From an uncultured bacterium (GTDB lineage: Bacteria; Cyanobacteriota; Vampirovibrionia; Gastranaerophilales; Gastranaerophilaceae): a stretch of DNA of 64,000 nt. The notes beneath the pieces are model-generated. The model was not told the origin of the DNA, ran no database searches, and was given only the letters and a program-made list of their open reading frames with translations. Shown piece after piece: positions 25,790-35,405 of this stretch. The stretch is from the NCBI GenBank assembly GCA_902780525.1, contig CACZFL010000001.1:186001-250000 (forward strand), in the 5' to 3' direction. How positions within the stretch are numbered: position 1 is the stretch's first letter; each line of letters starts with the position of its first letter. A program made the position numbers and the translations under genes.

Positions 25790-26409
25790 TTTATTTCTTC
25801 TTTCTTGTCATTATTTGTAAACTGTAAAAAACTTCCAATTAAATTCTCATTCCATATTTTAACATCTTTTGGCAAATCAAGCACGCATGGAGTAAAATTC
25901 CAAATATATTTTATACCGGCTCCGGCAAGATAATTTGCAACACCCTGAGCATACTCTCGCTGAACAGTTAGTATCGCTATATCAACACCCAGTCTTGAAG
26001 CCAAATTTCCTACTTTTGATATATCAAAAACTTCTTTTCCGTTGATTATTGTTCCGATTTTTTTGGGGTCTTTGTCAAACATAGCAAGAATATTAAGTCC
26101 GTAATCTTTAAAACTGTTATATTTTGCAAGAGCCGAACCCAAATTTCCGGCACCTACAATAAACGCATCTTTTGTCTGCTTAAAACCCAAACATTCTTCA
26201 ATTTTTCTTTTCAGACTTTTTACTTCATATCCTACACGACACTTGCCTGAATTATCGAGATATTTCAAGTCTTTTCTGACCTGTGAATTATCCATATTCA
26301 GCAGATTAGAAATCTTTGTGCTTGAAATATATTTTTCGTCTTCTCGCAAATCATCAAGAATAAAATGATACAAAGTCAGTCTGTTTACAACCTTGTCAGG
26401 AATGTTCAT
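25786..26409 (-). CDS. rex: Redox-sensing transcriptional repressor Rex
   Basis: A 207-aa regulator. The N-terminal winged helix (KISNLLNMDNSQVRKDLKYL, about 31-50) is followed by a Rossmann domain with FIVGAGNLGSAL (about 83-94), which binds NADH, and a C-terminal swapped helix. Rex leaves DNA when NADH is high, derepressing fermentative dehydrogenases and hydrogenases. It is the first gene of the hydrogenase operon and lies directly downstream of adhE, a typical Rex target. Its own operator is not certain. Confidence 0.95.
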   Translation of the reverse strand: MNIPDKVVNRLTLYHFILDDLREDEKYISSTKISNLLNMDNSQVRKDLKYLDNSGKCRVGYEVKSLKRKIEECLGFKQTKDAFIVGAGNLGSALAKYNSFKDYGLNILAMFDKDPKKIGTIINGKEVFDISKVGNLASRLGVDIAILTVQREYAQGVANYLAGAGIKYIWNFTPCVLDLPKDVKIWNENLIGSFLQFTNNDKKEEIK

Positions 26410-26439
26410 TTTTAACCTCTCATTTTTATAACTGATAAT

Positions 26440-26478
26440 GAAAAGCGGAAAATTAATTAAATTAACTTTCCACTTTTC
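26440..26478 (-). terminator. Long inverted repeat between adhE and rex
   Basis: A 19-bp stem (26440-26458 with 26460-26478, two mismatches). The transcript lacks a clear U-run, so this may be a terminator or processing site for adhE, or an operator for rex. Confidence 0.5.
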
Positions 26479-26494
26479 AATTTCAATCTTTTAC

Positions 26495-29140
26495 TTAAAC
26501 AATACCTTCGTATGCGTTTAAGAATAATTGCTTAATCTCGCTCATAAGCGGATATCTCGGGTTAGCCCCCGTGCACTGGTCGTCAAATGCTCTTTCAACC
26601 AGGATATCAAGATTAGCCATGAACTCTTCTTCCTTAACACCGAATTCCCTGATTGATTTCGGCAGATTGATTTCTGTCATAAGTTCATCAACCGCTTTTA
26701 TAAGGAGTTCGACTTTTTCATCATCGTTCTTACCGCCTAAACCAAGTTCATCCGCAACCTGACCGTATTTGGTTTTAGCGTTCGGGAACTTGTATTGCGG
26801 GAAAATAGCCTGTTTGGTCGGCTTATCAACTGCGTTGAATTTGATGATTTGTCTGATTAACAATGCGTTTGCAACACCGTGAGGAATGTTAAACATAGCA
26901 CCAAGCTTGTGAGCCATTGAGTGGCAAAGTCCGAGGAATGCGTTTGCAAATGACATACCTGCAATAGTTGCCGCATAGTGCATTTTTTCTCTTGCGATAG
27001 GATCGTTAGCACCTTCGTTGTATGAACGAGCCAAGTACTTGAATACTAACTTAGTTGCTTCTAAAGCGTTTGAGTTAGTAAAGTTTGTTGCCATGCAAGA
27101 AACATATGCTTCAAGCGAGTGAACAAGTGCGTCAATACCTGATGCTGCAGTTAAGCCTTTCGGCATGCCGTCAACAAAGTTCGGGTCAACGATTGCCATA
27201 TTAGGTGTTAATGCGTAATCAGCGATAGCGTATTTGTAGTGAGTTTTTTCATCCGTAATAATTGAGAATGGAGTAACTTCAGAACCTGTACCTGATGTAG
27301 TAGGAATACAAACCATCGTAGCTTTTTGTCCAAGGTCAGGAATCTGACAAATACGTTTTCTGATATCCATAAATCTCATTGAGATATCTGCAAAGTTCGT
27401 ATCAGGCTGTTCGTATAATAACCATATAATCTTACCAGCGTCCATTGGAGAACCACCACCTAACGCAATGATTACATCAGGTTCATAAGGTTTAACGATT
27501 TCCATAGCCTGTTTAACCGTTGCAATTGTAGGATCAGGCTTAACATCAAAGAATACCTGATGATCAATGCCTATTTCGTCTAATATTCTTGTTATATTTT
27601 CAACCGCACCTGAGTTAAATAAGAAACGGTCTGTTACGATAAATGCACGTTTTTTGCCCTTTAATTCTTTAAGAGCCAAATCTAAACAACCTCTCTTGAA
27701 ATAAACTTTCGGAGGAACCTTGAACCATAACATATTTTCTCTCCTTTCAGCTACGGTTTTGTAGTTTAATAAATGTTCTACACCAATGTTTCCTGATACT
27801 GCGTTACCGCCCCAAGAACCGCAGCCTAATGATAATGACGGTTCAAGTTTGAAGTTAAACAAATCACCGATACCACCCTGTGATGAAGGTGAGTTGATTA
27901 ATATACGGCAAGATGGCATTTTTTCAGCGTAAGCATTGATTCTGTCAGATTTTCTTTCATCTGTATAAAGAACTGATGTGTGACCTGCTCCGCCTTTTAA
28001 TACGAGTTCGTGTGCCATATCAGCAGCCTGTTCAAATGATTTTGCCTTATACATAGTCAAAATCGGAGAAAGTTTTTCTCTTGAGAACGGGTCGTTCCAG
28101 TCTAGTTTTGCTCTTTCACAAAGAAGGATTTTTGAATCCTCAGGAATTGAGAAGCCTGCAAGTTCAGCAATCCTGTGAGCCGGCTGACCTACGATAAGCG
28201 GGTGAGCAGTTCCTCTTGCAGGGTCAATGAACGGAAGTTCAATCATTTTCTTTTCATCTTCTTTTTTAACGAGGTAAGCACCACGGTAAATGAATTCTTT
28301 TTTAACTTCTTCATAAATATCTTCAACAACTATTACTGATTGTTCAGAAGCACAAATCATACCGTTATCAAAAGTTTTTGACATAAGTATTGAAGAAACT
28401 GCCATTCTTACATCAGCTGTTTCATCAATAACTGCTGCCGTGTTGCCGGGACCTACGCCTAATGCCGGTTTCCCTGATGAATATGCTGCCTTAACCATAC
28501 CCGGACCGCCTGTTGCTAAAATACAAGCGATATTCGGATGGTGAAGAAGAGCATCAGAAAGTTCCATAGAAGGAACATCAATCCAACCGATAATGTCTTT
28601 CGGAGCACCTGCTTCAACTGCTGCTTCAAGAACTACTTTTGCAGCTTCAATAGTTGATTTTGTTGCTCTCGGGTGTGGTGAAAATACGATAGCATTTCTT
28701 GTTTTTAATGCAATTAATGATTTGAAAATAGCTGTTGAAGTCGGGTTGGTAGTAGGAATAATACCTGCCAAAATACCGAGAGGTTCAGCAACGATTTTAA
28801 TACCGTTTTCTTTGTCTGTGCTTATTACACCACAAGTTTTTGCGTTTTTATGTTTGTTATAAATATATTCTGATGCGAAGTGGTTTTTGATAATCTTATC
28901 TTCCAGAACGCCCATGCCTGTATCTTCTACAGCCATTCTTGCAAGAGGTATTCTCATTTTGTCAGCCGCTGTTGCTGCTGCTTTAAAAATTGCATCTACC
29001 TGCTCCTGAGAATATTTTGAATATTCTTCCTGAGCTTTTTTAACTCTGTCGAGTAAATCGTTCAAAGCTTCCACATTGTCAACTAAACCTGATGACTTTG
29101 TGATTTTCTTTTCTTCTTTTTTTTCCAATACTTTTGGCAT
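26495..29140 (-). CDS. adhE: Bifunctional aldehyde/alcohol dehydrogenase
   Basis: An 881-aa enzyme converting acetyl-CoA to ethanol with two NADH. The N-terminal acetaldehyde dehydrogenase domain (about 20-440) has the catalytic Cys in NGMICASEQ and an FSPHPRA cofactor region. The C-terminal iron alcohol dehydrogenase (about 455-881) has [19 protein letters not shown], and ligands in [20 protein letters not shown] and IPHGVANAL. The length is normal for AdhE, and it starts with AGGAG 6-7 nt upstream. Tandem operator-like repeats lie upstream and Rex is encoded downstream, so redox control is likely. Confidence 0.97.
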   Translation of the reverse strand: MPKVLEKKEEKKITKSSGLVDNVEALNDLLDRVKKAQEEYSKYSQEQVDAIFKAAATAADKMRIPLARMAVEDTGMGVLEDKIIKNHFASEYIYNKHKNAKTCGVISTDKENGIKIVAEPLGILAGIIPTTNPTSTAIFKSLIALKTRNAIVFSPHPRATKSTIEAAKVVLEAAVEAGAPKDIIGWIDVPSMELSDALLHHPNIACILATGGPGMVKAAYSSGKPALGVGPGNTAAVIDETADVRMAVSSILMSKTFDNGMICASEQSVIVVEDIYEEVKKEFIYRGAYLVKKEDEKKMIELPFIDPARGTAHPLIVGQPAHRIAELAGFSIPEDSKILLCERAKLDWNDPFSREKLSPILTMYKAKSFEQAADMAHELVLKGGAGHTSVLYTDERKSDRINAYAEKMPSCRILINSPSSQGGIGDLFNFKLEPSLSLGCGSWGGNAVSGNIGVEHLLNYKTVAERRENMLWFKVPPKVYFKRGCLDLALKELKGKKRAFIVTDRFLFNSGAVENITRILDEIGIDHQVFFDVKPDPTIATVKQAMEIVKPYEPDVIIALGGGSPMDAGKIIWLLYEQPDTNFADISMRFMDIRKRICQIPDLGQKATMVCIPTTSGTGSEVTPFSIITDEKTHYKYAIADYALTPNMAIVDPNFVDGMPKGLTAASGIDALVHSLEAYVSCMATNFTNSNALEATKLVFKYLARSYNEGANDPIAREKMHYAATIAGMSFANAFLGLCHSMAHKLGAMFNIPHGVANALLIRQIIKFNAVDKPTKQAIFPQYKFPNAKTKYGQVADELGLGGKNDDEKVELLIKAVDELMTEINLPKSIREFGVKEEEFMANLDILVERAFDDQCTGANPRYPLMSEIKQLFLNAYEGIV

Positions 29141-29242
29141 ATTTTATCTCCTTTTTAATTGTGATTATTTTCCTTAATTAAAATTGTATTATGTTGGAAT
29201 TTGCATGTCAACACCTTGTTATTAAGAGAATATAAAGATTTT

Positions 29243-29294
29243 TTAATCGTGATAAAACATCACTATTGGCTTATTAATCGTGGCAGAGCGTCAC
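29243..29294 (-). promoter_or_regulatory. Two tandem operator-like repeats upstream of adhE
   Basis: Copies at 29243-29263 and 29274-29294 share TTAATCGTG...TCAC and begin 31 bp apart, about three helical turns. The first contains a perfect GTGAT-N5-ATCAC palindrome; the second has GTGGC-N5-GTCAC inside TCGTG...CACGA. This resembles the GTGA...TCAC core of some Rex or CRP-type sites, but the 7-bp spacing between GTGA and TCAC is off consensus. Confidence 0.45.
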
Positions 29295-29314
29295 GATATG
29301 TAATGGGGGTGTCG

Positions 29315-29959
29315 TTATTTTGATGTGTTTTTTGGAGCGTAATCCTTCATCCCTTCTATTCTTCCACCGGAAACTTCCCAAAGATAAAGACTTGCTACGG
29401 AACAATAAGGACTGAATCTTTTTCTGTATTTTTCAAAAAGAGGTTTTGTTATTTTTCGGTGGTGATACACCATTCTTAGACCTCTTTGTATGGCTAAATC
29501 GTTGTAGCTGAAAACATTGTTTCTTTCCATACAAAAAAGCATTAGCATCTCGGCTGTCCAGGCACCGATACCTTTAAGTGATGTAAGTTCTTTTATAACC
29601 TCTTCGTCGCTTTTTTCCCAAATGCTGTCCAGATCAAGTTCGCCGTTTTTAATCTTGTTAGCAAAATCAGTAATGTATTCAGCTTTTTTATAAGAAATCC
29701 CGAAAGAGTGAAGTTTTTCCGAGCCTGCATTTAAAATATTATCGGCATTAACTTCCCCAAGATTGTATTTAAATCTTTTCCATATTGTTTCAAACGCCTT
29801 TGAAGAAATCTGCTGTCCGACAATATTAGATACAACAACTGAGAACAAATCCTTGTCGATTTCTCTTTTAATCATTCCGATTTCATCAATAACGGCTGCA
29901 AGTTTTTTGCACTTGCTCTTAAGGTATTCGACTTCTCTTTCGCCGTATCTAAAATACAT
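29315..29959 (-). CDS. DNA-3-methyladenine glycosylase II-like (AlkA/HhH-GPD)
   Basis: A 214-aa base-excision repair glycosylase without the N-terminal AlkA beta domain. It has the helix-hairpin-helix LKGIGAWTAEML (about 128-139) and the downstream catalytic Asp in YNDLAIQRGL. There is no C-terminal 4Fe-4S cluster, which separates it from Nth/MutY. It starts by TAATG overlap with the cstA stop, so it is the last gene of the TPR-DGC-cstA operon. It removes alkylated purines. Confidence 0.9.
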   Translation of the reverse strand: MYFRYGEREVEYLKSKCKKLAAVIDEIGMIKREIDKDLFSVVVSNIVGQQISSKAFETIWKRFKYNLGEVNADNILNAGSEKLHSFGISYKKAEYITDFANKIKNGELDLDSIWEKSDEEVIKELTSLKGIGAWTAEMLMLFCMERNNVFSYNDLAIQRGLRMVYHHRKITKPLFEKYRKRFSPYCSVASLYLWEVSGGRIEGMKDYAPKNTSK

Positions 29960-31398
29960 TATTCACCTTCTGATGATTTAATTTTTTTATAGATATATAT
30001 AAATACTAATACAGTTAGAAATAAACCGACAACTTCTGCGTATTTTAGAGGCATGTTAAACCCTATTTTTTCTGAGAAAATAAATGACATTGTAATAAAT
30101 ACGTAGAAAAGAGCAGGTATTAAAGTTATAAAATAATTCTTTCCTTCTTTTGCAAGAAATACAACCGCACAGCAAAGTACGGGAATTGCAATAAGCTGGT
30201 TAAAGAAAGTAAAATAACGCCAGATAAGAGAAAAGCTTCCCGGATTAATTTTTGCCCAATACAATATTGATAACACACAAATAATAATTGGAATAACTAT
30301 TATCAGCCTGTCAATTATTTTCTTTTGCCCGAGATTAAGCGCATCCGCTATTGTTATTCTTAATCCGCGGAGAGCCGTATCACCGGATGTTATCGGAAGA
30401 ATTATTATTGCCAGAGTAACCATAAAAGCAAGGTTAAGAGGAACAAATTTATTTGCAATTATGTTAACTACGTGTACAGTGCCAATTAAATTATGAGGAA
30501 CCAGATTAAGAGAATAAACATCCATTGCAGCAGCAGCCCAAATCATTGCAATAAGAGATTCAAGGCACATCATACCATAGAAGATTCTTCGTCCGTCTTT
30601 TTCATGACTGACAGTTCTTGAGATAATTGTTGCCTGAGTCGAATGAAAACCCGAGAGCAAACCGCAGCTAACCGTCATAAAAAATATCGGAAAGAGGGGT
30701 AAATTTTGAGGATGAAGATTGTAGTTTTCAAAGCTAAAATTCTGCAGATTAACCCCTTTTATAACAAATCCTGCAAAAATCATGCCTGTACCTATAATAA
30801 GCATCAAACCCAAAACTGGATAAATTTTTCCGATAATTTTATCAATCGGAAAAAGTGTTGCGATAATAAAATACAGAAGAATCACAACATAAGACATTAA
30901 AACATAAGGATTTGTAATAACTAACTCTTTTACCCCGAAAAATCTTTCCGCAAACAAATCACCTGCTGTATATACAAATACTGTTGCAAGTAAAAGCAGC
31001 ATCATCGAAACAATAACCATGAAAATTTTAAAAGCATTTTTACCAAGATATTTGTCTATAAGTCCGGTAATTTGCGCTCCGTTATTTCTTATAGACAACA
31101 TTCCTGCAAAATAATCATGAACACCGCCCGCAAAAACACAACCAACAGGAATAAGTATAAACGCTATCGGACCGAACAAGATTCCCTGTATTGCACCTAT
31201 AATCGGCCCCATGCCTGCAATGTTCAATAGATGAATGAGTGCATTTCTGTTTTTTGACATAGGGACAAAATCGACTCCGTCATTTTGAGTATGCGCAGGA
31301 GTTTGCCTGTCATCCGGAGAAAAAATATTCTCTACATACCTTGAATAAAAAATATAACCTGCAAAGAGAATTAATATTCCGCATATAAAAGTAATCAT
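29959..31398 (-). CDS. cstA: CstA-family carbon-starvation/peptide or pyruvate transporter
   Basis: A 479-aa integral membrane protein with about 12 hydrophobic segments. Conserved CstA features include the N-terminal YSRYVE, a glycine/proline-rich NIAGMGPIIGAIQG block, FAGGVHDYFAG and SGDTALRGLR. CstA proteins import peptides or pyruvate. The protein is shorter than the ~700-aa E. coli form and matches the short bacterial subfamily. It is 9 bp downstream of the diguanylate cyclase and coupled to the glycosylase gene. Confidence 0.9.
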   Translation of the reverse strand: MITFICGILILFAGYIFYSRYVENIFSPDDRQTPAHTQNDGVDFVPMSKNRNALIHLLNIAGMGPIIGAIQGILFGPIAFILIPVGCVFAGGVHDYFAGMLSIRNNGAQITGLIDKYLGKNAFKIFMVIVSMMLLLLATVFVYTAGDLFAERFFGVKELVITNPYVLMSYVVILLYFIIATLFPIDKIIGKIYPVLGLMLIIGTGMIFAGFVIKGVNLQNFSFENYNLHPQNLPLFPIFFMTVSCGLLSGFHSTQATIISRTVSHEKDGRRIFYGMMCLESLIAMIWAAAAMDVYSLNLVPHNLIGTVHVVNIIANKFVPLNLAFMVTLAIIILPITSGDTALRGLRITIADALNLGQKKIIDRLIIVIPIIICVLSILYWAKINPGSFSLIWRYFTFFNQLIAIPVLCCAVVFLAKEGKNYFITLIPALFYVFITMSFIFSEKIGFNMPLKYAEVVGLFLTVLVFIYIYKKIKSSEGE

Positions 31399-31407
31399 AT
31401 AAAAACC

Positions 31408-32808
31408 TTAACTAACACAAACTCTGTTTCTTCCGCTTTCTTTTGCTTCATACAAAGCTTTATCGGCCCTTTCAAAAAGTTCTTCTCCGGTTTCTTTTTT
31501 ATTAAATTCAGCAAGACCCATACTGATAGTTATACCTATGGTTTTAACCTCAGAACCCTCATCGTTTATCTTTATCGGAGTTGTTTCCACGGCTTTGCGC
31601 AAACGTTCGCCTACAATTTTTGCCTCGTCAATATGTGTGTAAGGAAGAAGAACCGCAAATTCTTCACCGCCATATCTTGACGGAATATCGGACTCTCGCA
31701 GAGTTGATTTGATAATTGAAGCAACACCCCTCAAAACTGCATCACCGCTTGCGTGTCCATACGTGTCATTAACCTTTTTAAAGAAATCTATATCAATCAT
31801 CATTGCGCAAAGCGGATTGTTTTGACGCTTTGTTGTTGCAATTTCCTGCCACAAACGAAGCTCAAATTGTCTGCGGTTATTTAGGTTTGTAAGCGCATCA
31901 ATTGTTGCATACTGCAAAATTTTGGAATACGAATTTGCTCTGTTAATTGTAATTGCAGACTGACGGGTTAATTGTTCCAGATAACTGATATCCCGTTTTG
32001 ACAAAGCTTCCAGCGTGCTTCTTGCGACAATACAGCCGATTATTTCACCTTCTTCAGACAGAAGAGGAAATGCACCTATTTTATCATTGTTGCTCAATAT
32101 GTATTCTGTTTCAGGTGTCAAACGGTTTAAGGCTTCAAAAATTCTTTCATCATTACAGGCTTTTGGCCAGACAAGTTTAAACTCATTTTCCCATTTCAAA
32201 AATACATATATAAGGTGGTCAGTAATAAATCTGTCAAGCATTTCACCTATTATAGGGACTATATAGTTAAGCTCGTATTGTGTTTCAATAATTTTTGCAA
32301 TATTTTTCATCGAGTCGTGAAACTCTACGTTGACTTTTGACTGCTCATTCAAAACAATATTTTGAAGCTTTAAAGATACCTGGGAGGAAAAAATCTTCAT
32401 TAAGAAAAGAAATTCCATATTTACAGAAGTATTTTCTTCAAACGTAAGTTCCATTATTCCGAAGCTTTTCGCATCCTTTACAATAGGCATGCATAAAGAG
32501 TTAATTTTTAACGTAATGTCACTTATTACACTTGGGAGTTTGTATGCTTTTGAATTGATTACAAAATCATATCCTTTTATTGTTTCAAATGATTTGTAAA
32601 TATCTGAACTGTCTTCTATAATGCTCCACGATTTTATGCAATCACGCATTGTATTTGTTACACTGTCAAAAACGTATAAATTTATATCCTTAAATCCGTC
32701 AAATTTATCCAGTATGATTTTCATTTCATCAGCCAGTTCCGATGTACTGACTTCTTTAGTCAAAACATCGGCAACCTGTGACAAAAAATGTAATTTATTT
32801 TGTAACAT
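31408..32808 (-). CDS. GAF-containing diguanylate cyclase
   Basis: A 466-aa protein starting at ATG 32808, which overlaps the upstream stop as TAATG; a TTG three codons earlier is rejected. About 1-150 and 165-290 look like GAF-type sensor regions, and about 300-466 is a GGDEF domain. The active site is RYGGEEF. The inhibitory I-site RESD lies exactly five residues before GGEEF, so product feedback is expected. It makes c-di-GMP; the two HD-GYP proteins in the window are its natural counterparts, though one lacks its metal ligands. No membrane segment, so the input is cytosolic. Confidence 0.92.
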   Translation of the reverse strand: MLQNKLHFLSQVADVLTKEVSTSELADEMKIILDKFDGFKDINLYVFDSVTNTMRDCIKSWSIIEDSSDIYKSFETIKGYDFVINSKAYKLPSVISDITLKINSLCMPIVKDAKSFGIMELTFEENTSVNMEFLFLMKIFSSQVSLKLQNIVLNEQSKVNVEFHDSMKNIAKIIETQYELNYIVPIIGEMLDRFITDHLIYVFLKWENEFKLVWPKACNDERIFEALNRLTPETEYILSNNDKIGAFPLLSEEGEIIGCIVARSTLEALSKRDISYLEQLTRQSAITINRANSYSKILQYATIDALTNLNNRRQFELRLWQEIATTKRQNNPLCAMMIDIDFFKKVNDTYGHASGDAVLRGVASIIKSTLRESDIPSRYGGEEFAVLLPYTHIDEAKIVGERLRKAVETTPIKINDEGSEVKTIGITISMGLAEFNKKETGEELFERADKALYEAKESGRNRVCVS

Positions 32809-33887
32809 TAAAACCAACCATTCTCAACATAATCATCTTGTTCTTTTTTGTTAAAAATATCAAAACCTGAACATGTTCTGAAGTTTTTCATCATTGCTTT
32901 GTCAAAATCATCGTCAGCAACAATTCTTCCGTTCACATAAGTGTAACTGACACCTCCGGAAGGTTCGTCCGTAAGCTTTGCAACGCCATATTCATCACTG
33001 TTAATAAATCGTCTTGTAACTTCGTTCAAAAGATTAAAAATGTATGCAGTTTGCACTTCAGAACTGTCTGATGACTCTGTTATAAGTATTGCTGCTTTTT
33101 CCAGCTCATTAATTGACTCCCTGTACCTGCTCATTCCCCTGAGCAAAACCGCAAGATTGTAATGCGCCTCAAACTTTGTGGGCTGAAGCTCAATAGCTTT
33201 GCAATAATCAAGTCCCGCAAGTTTATAATCTCCTCTCAGGTGATAAGCAACAGCACGGTTGTAATACACATCATAATTTTTTTTCAGATATTTCAAGGCT
33301 TTTGTATAAGCTTCAACAGCTTCACCTAAAAAACTATGCATTAAATATTTTTTCTCATAAGGCAAAAACATTGCTTTTTGTTTATAAGCAACTCCCATAT
33401 TAAAATATGCAATTCCTTTGTTTGCTCTTATACTTTTTACGTTTGAATACACAAACGGAATCCATAAATTAAATAACCCTATTCGCGGAATCTGGCTGAA
33501 TTGTTCAATAGCTTCATCAAACCAGCCCAGGTCTTCCGAATATACAATACCGAGGTTCATTCTTGCCATTACAAATTTCGGATTGTACTTTATTGCATTT
33601 TTGTATGCTTCAACAGCAGAATAATAGTCTTCATAAACCGCATAAATATTTCCAAGGTTGTACCAAGCCTCATAATGTCCCGGATACAGTGTAAGCCCTC
33701 TGTTATAGAAAGAAAGTGTTTTTGCCATATTATCCTGAGAGTATGCCTGGTCACCTTTATAAATGTAATAAACGCCCTGAACCTTTTTAAGCTGGGTTAT
33801 TATACGATCGTGAAAAAAGAACCATACTCCGTAAAGTACAGCCGCAAAAATTAAAAGCGAAAATAATTTTCTGAAAAAACGTTTCAT
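32808..33887 (-). CDS. Membrane-anchored TPR protein
   Basis: A 359-aa protein with an N-terminal transmembrane anchor (about 8-28, LFSLLIFAAVLYGVWFF) and about seven TPR units (YNLGNIYAVYEDYYSAVEAY and similar), followed by a 60-residue tail with no repeats. It probably faces the periplasm. It is the first gene of an operon with the diguanylate cyclase, CstA and an AlkA-like glycosylase. No Shine-Dalgarno: TATAAT lies 8 bp before the ATG, suggesting a leaderless mRNA. Confidence 0.85.
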   Translation of the reverse strand: MKRFFRKLFSLLIFAAVLYGVWFFFHDRIITQLKKVQGVYYIYKGDQAYSQDNMAKTLSFYNRGLTLYPGHYEAWYNLGNIYAVYEDYYSAVEAYKNAIKYNPKFVMARMNLGIVYSEDLGWFDEAIEQFSQIPRIGLFNLWIPFVYSNVKSIRANKGIAYFNMGVAYKQKAMFLPYEKKYLMHSFLGEAVEAYTKALKYLKKNYDVYYNRAVAYHLRGDYKLAGLDYCKAIELQPTKFEAHYNLAVLLRGMSRYRESINELEKAAILITESSDSSEVQTAYIFNLLNEVTRRFINSDEYGVAKLTDEPSGGVSYTYVNGRIVADDDFDKAMMKNFRTCSGFDIFNKKEQDDYVENGWF

Positions 33888-33895
33888 ACGAAAAA

Positions 33896-33901
33896 ATTAT
33901 A
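33896..33901 (-). promoter_or_regulatory. -10 box, leaderless geometry (TPR operon)
   Basis: A perfect TATAAT on the minus strand ends 8 bp before ATG 33887; the -35 region is weak. Confidence 0.5.
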
Positions 33902-34048
33902 TCATATATTGTCCGTAACGAGAAGGAATGAGGGATGTTAATACTTCATTCAGAGGATTTGTCAAAAACATAAAAAATGATATTATGTTTTCGGGAGAGA
34001 TTTATCTTTTAGCTTGTATCATGGCAGCAAAACCGCGGAGGAATTTTT

Positions 34049-35272
34049 TTGTACGCATATAATCAACAACCGCAGAGAAAACATTCCGGCAACTTATACG
34101 TTGTTCCGGATAATCAATATGTACGTCGTCCTCAGCAGAGAGTTCAAAAACAGGTTAAGCAGGTACAAAAACGAAAAACAAATCCTTTGTTGTATCTGTT
34201 CAGACTTTTTGTAATTCTTGCAATTTTTTCTGTTTATGCATACTTAGTTTTTCCGACCAGTTTTAGAAATTTAATTAAAAATGTAGTATTTCCATATAAC
34301 GTAAAAATGAGTACAAAAATGCCTCATGGCATGGCTTATAAAGATGCAAGAAAAACTATCGGAAGTGCTGATTTGTACGCAATGGCAAATCCGGCAGCAA
34401 ATTATCTGAGCAACGACTTATTCCTAAACCGCATGCTCATCGTACCTACGATGCAGAAAACACACAGCGAAGTTACAACAATGTACCATACATCAGAGAT
34501 GACAGGGTTAAAAAATGAACTCCTTCAGCTCATGAAAAATTATCCGACAATCCACCCTGCAATATACGTATGGGAATACGAAAACGGCAAATACGTAGAA
34601 ATTAATGCAGATGAGCAGTTTTCTGCAGCAAGTATAATAAAACTGCCTGTTCTGGTTCAAATGTTTAAGGCTATTGAAGCAGGTCAGATGACAATTTATG
34701 ACGAAATGATTCTGACTGATTACTACAAGGCACCCGGCTCCGGCAGCCTTCAATACATGAGAAGCGGCAGCAAATATTCACTTGATGCACTCGCAAAAAC
34801 AATGATACAAGATTCAGATAACTCATCAACAAATATGATAATGTCAAAAATGGGCGGCATGGATTATGTCAATATCGGACTTCGCGACTGGGGAATTTCA
34901 AAAACCTACGTAAGAACATGGCTTCCGGATATGTCAGGCACTAATAAAACAACTGCTCAGGATTTGGCAAAAATTTTGTATAACCTTGATAATCCCGGCT
35001 TCCTTAATATTAACTCAAGAGAGTACATAATCGACTACATGAGCCACGTAAAAAATAATAAACTTATCGCAGCAGGACTCGGCGAAGGCGCTCTTTTGGT
35101 TCACAAAACCGGTGACATAGGAAAAATGCTCGGGGATGCCGGTATTGTATTTGCACCAAATGGTAAAAAATACATTGTAGTCATCCTTGCAAACCGTCCT
35201 TACAATGCTCCGCAAGGTAAAGATTTTATCGTAAAAGCTTCCAGTCTCATATATAAAAGTATCGTTAAATAA
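34049..35272 (+). CDS. Membrane-anchored serine beta-lactamase-fold protein (class A-like)
   Basis: A 407-aa protein using TTG 34049 as start: GGAGGA sits 7 nt upstream, and the next Met lies beyond the membrane segment. A basic, Gln-rich cytosolic tail (1-45) and one transmembrane helix (about 47-67) lead to an exported domain. The class A signatures are present: SIIK (catalytic Ser, about 195), SDNSST (SDN) and HKTG (KTG). The omega-loop ExxLN, with the deacylating Glu, is absent; the region reads RTWLPDMSG. It is therefore more likely a penicillin-binding or DD-peptidase-like enzyme than an efficient beta-lactamase. Confidence 0.85.
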   Translation: MYAYNQQPQRKHSGNLYVVPDNQYVRRPQQRVQKQVKQVQKRKTNPLLYLFRLFVILAIFSVYAYLVFPTSFRNLIKNVVFPYNVKMSTKMPHGMAYKDARKTIGSADLYAMANPAANYLSNDLFLNRMLIVPTMQKTHSEVTTMYHTSEMTGLKNELLQLMKNYPTIHPAIYVWEYENGKYVEINADEQFSAASIIKLPVLVQMFKAIEAGQMTIYDEMILTDYYKAPGSGSLQYMRSGSKYSLDALAKTMIQDSDNSSTNMIMSKMGGMDYVNIGLRDWGISKTYVRTWLPDMSGTNKTTAQDLAKILYNLDNPGFLNINSREYIIDYMSHVKNNKLIAAGLGEGALLVHKTGDIGKMLGDAGIVFAPNGKKYIVVILANRPYNAPQGKDFIVKASSLIYKSIVK

Positions 35273-35286
35273 ACACTGTTTTTTCA

Positions 35287-35302
35287 TTAACTTTTGTAAC
35301 AA
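35287..35302 (+). promoter_or_regulatory. Shared 16-bp motif upstream of the haemagglutinin gene
   Basis: TTAACTTTTGTAACAA occurs here and identically at 37716-37731, about 110-120 bp before the start codons of two exported proteins. A related form, TTAACATTTGTTACA, lies near 37637. Candidate operator. Confidence 0.3.
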
Positions 35303-35405
35303 TTTTACCAATATTTTTCCAAAAAAGAGCAAATATTTTCTTTTTGTTTTTTTTTAATAGTAAAATTATTATGTTGACAAAAAGTCGAAACAGAAGGAAT
35401 AGTGT

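Noticed and set aside
34049-35272. Antibiotic-resistance beta-lactamase
   Set aside because: The omega-loop Glu motif is absent.
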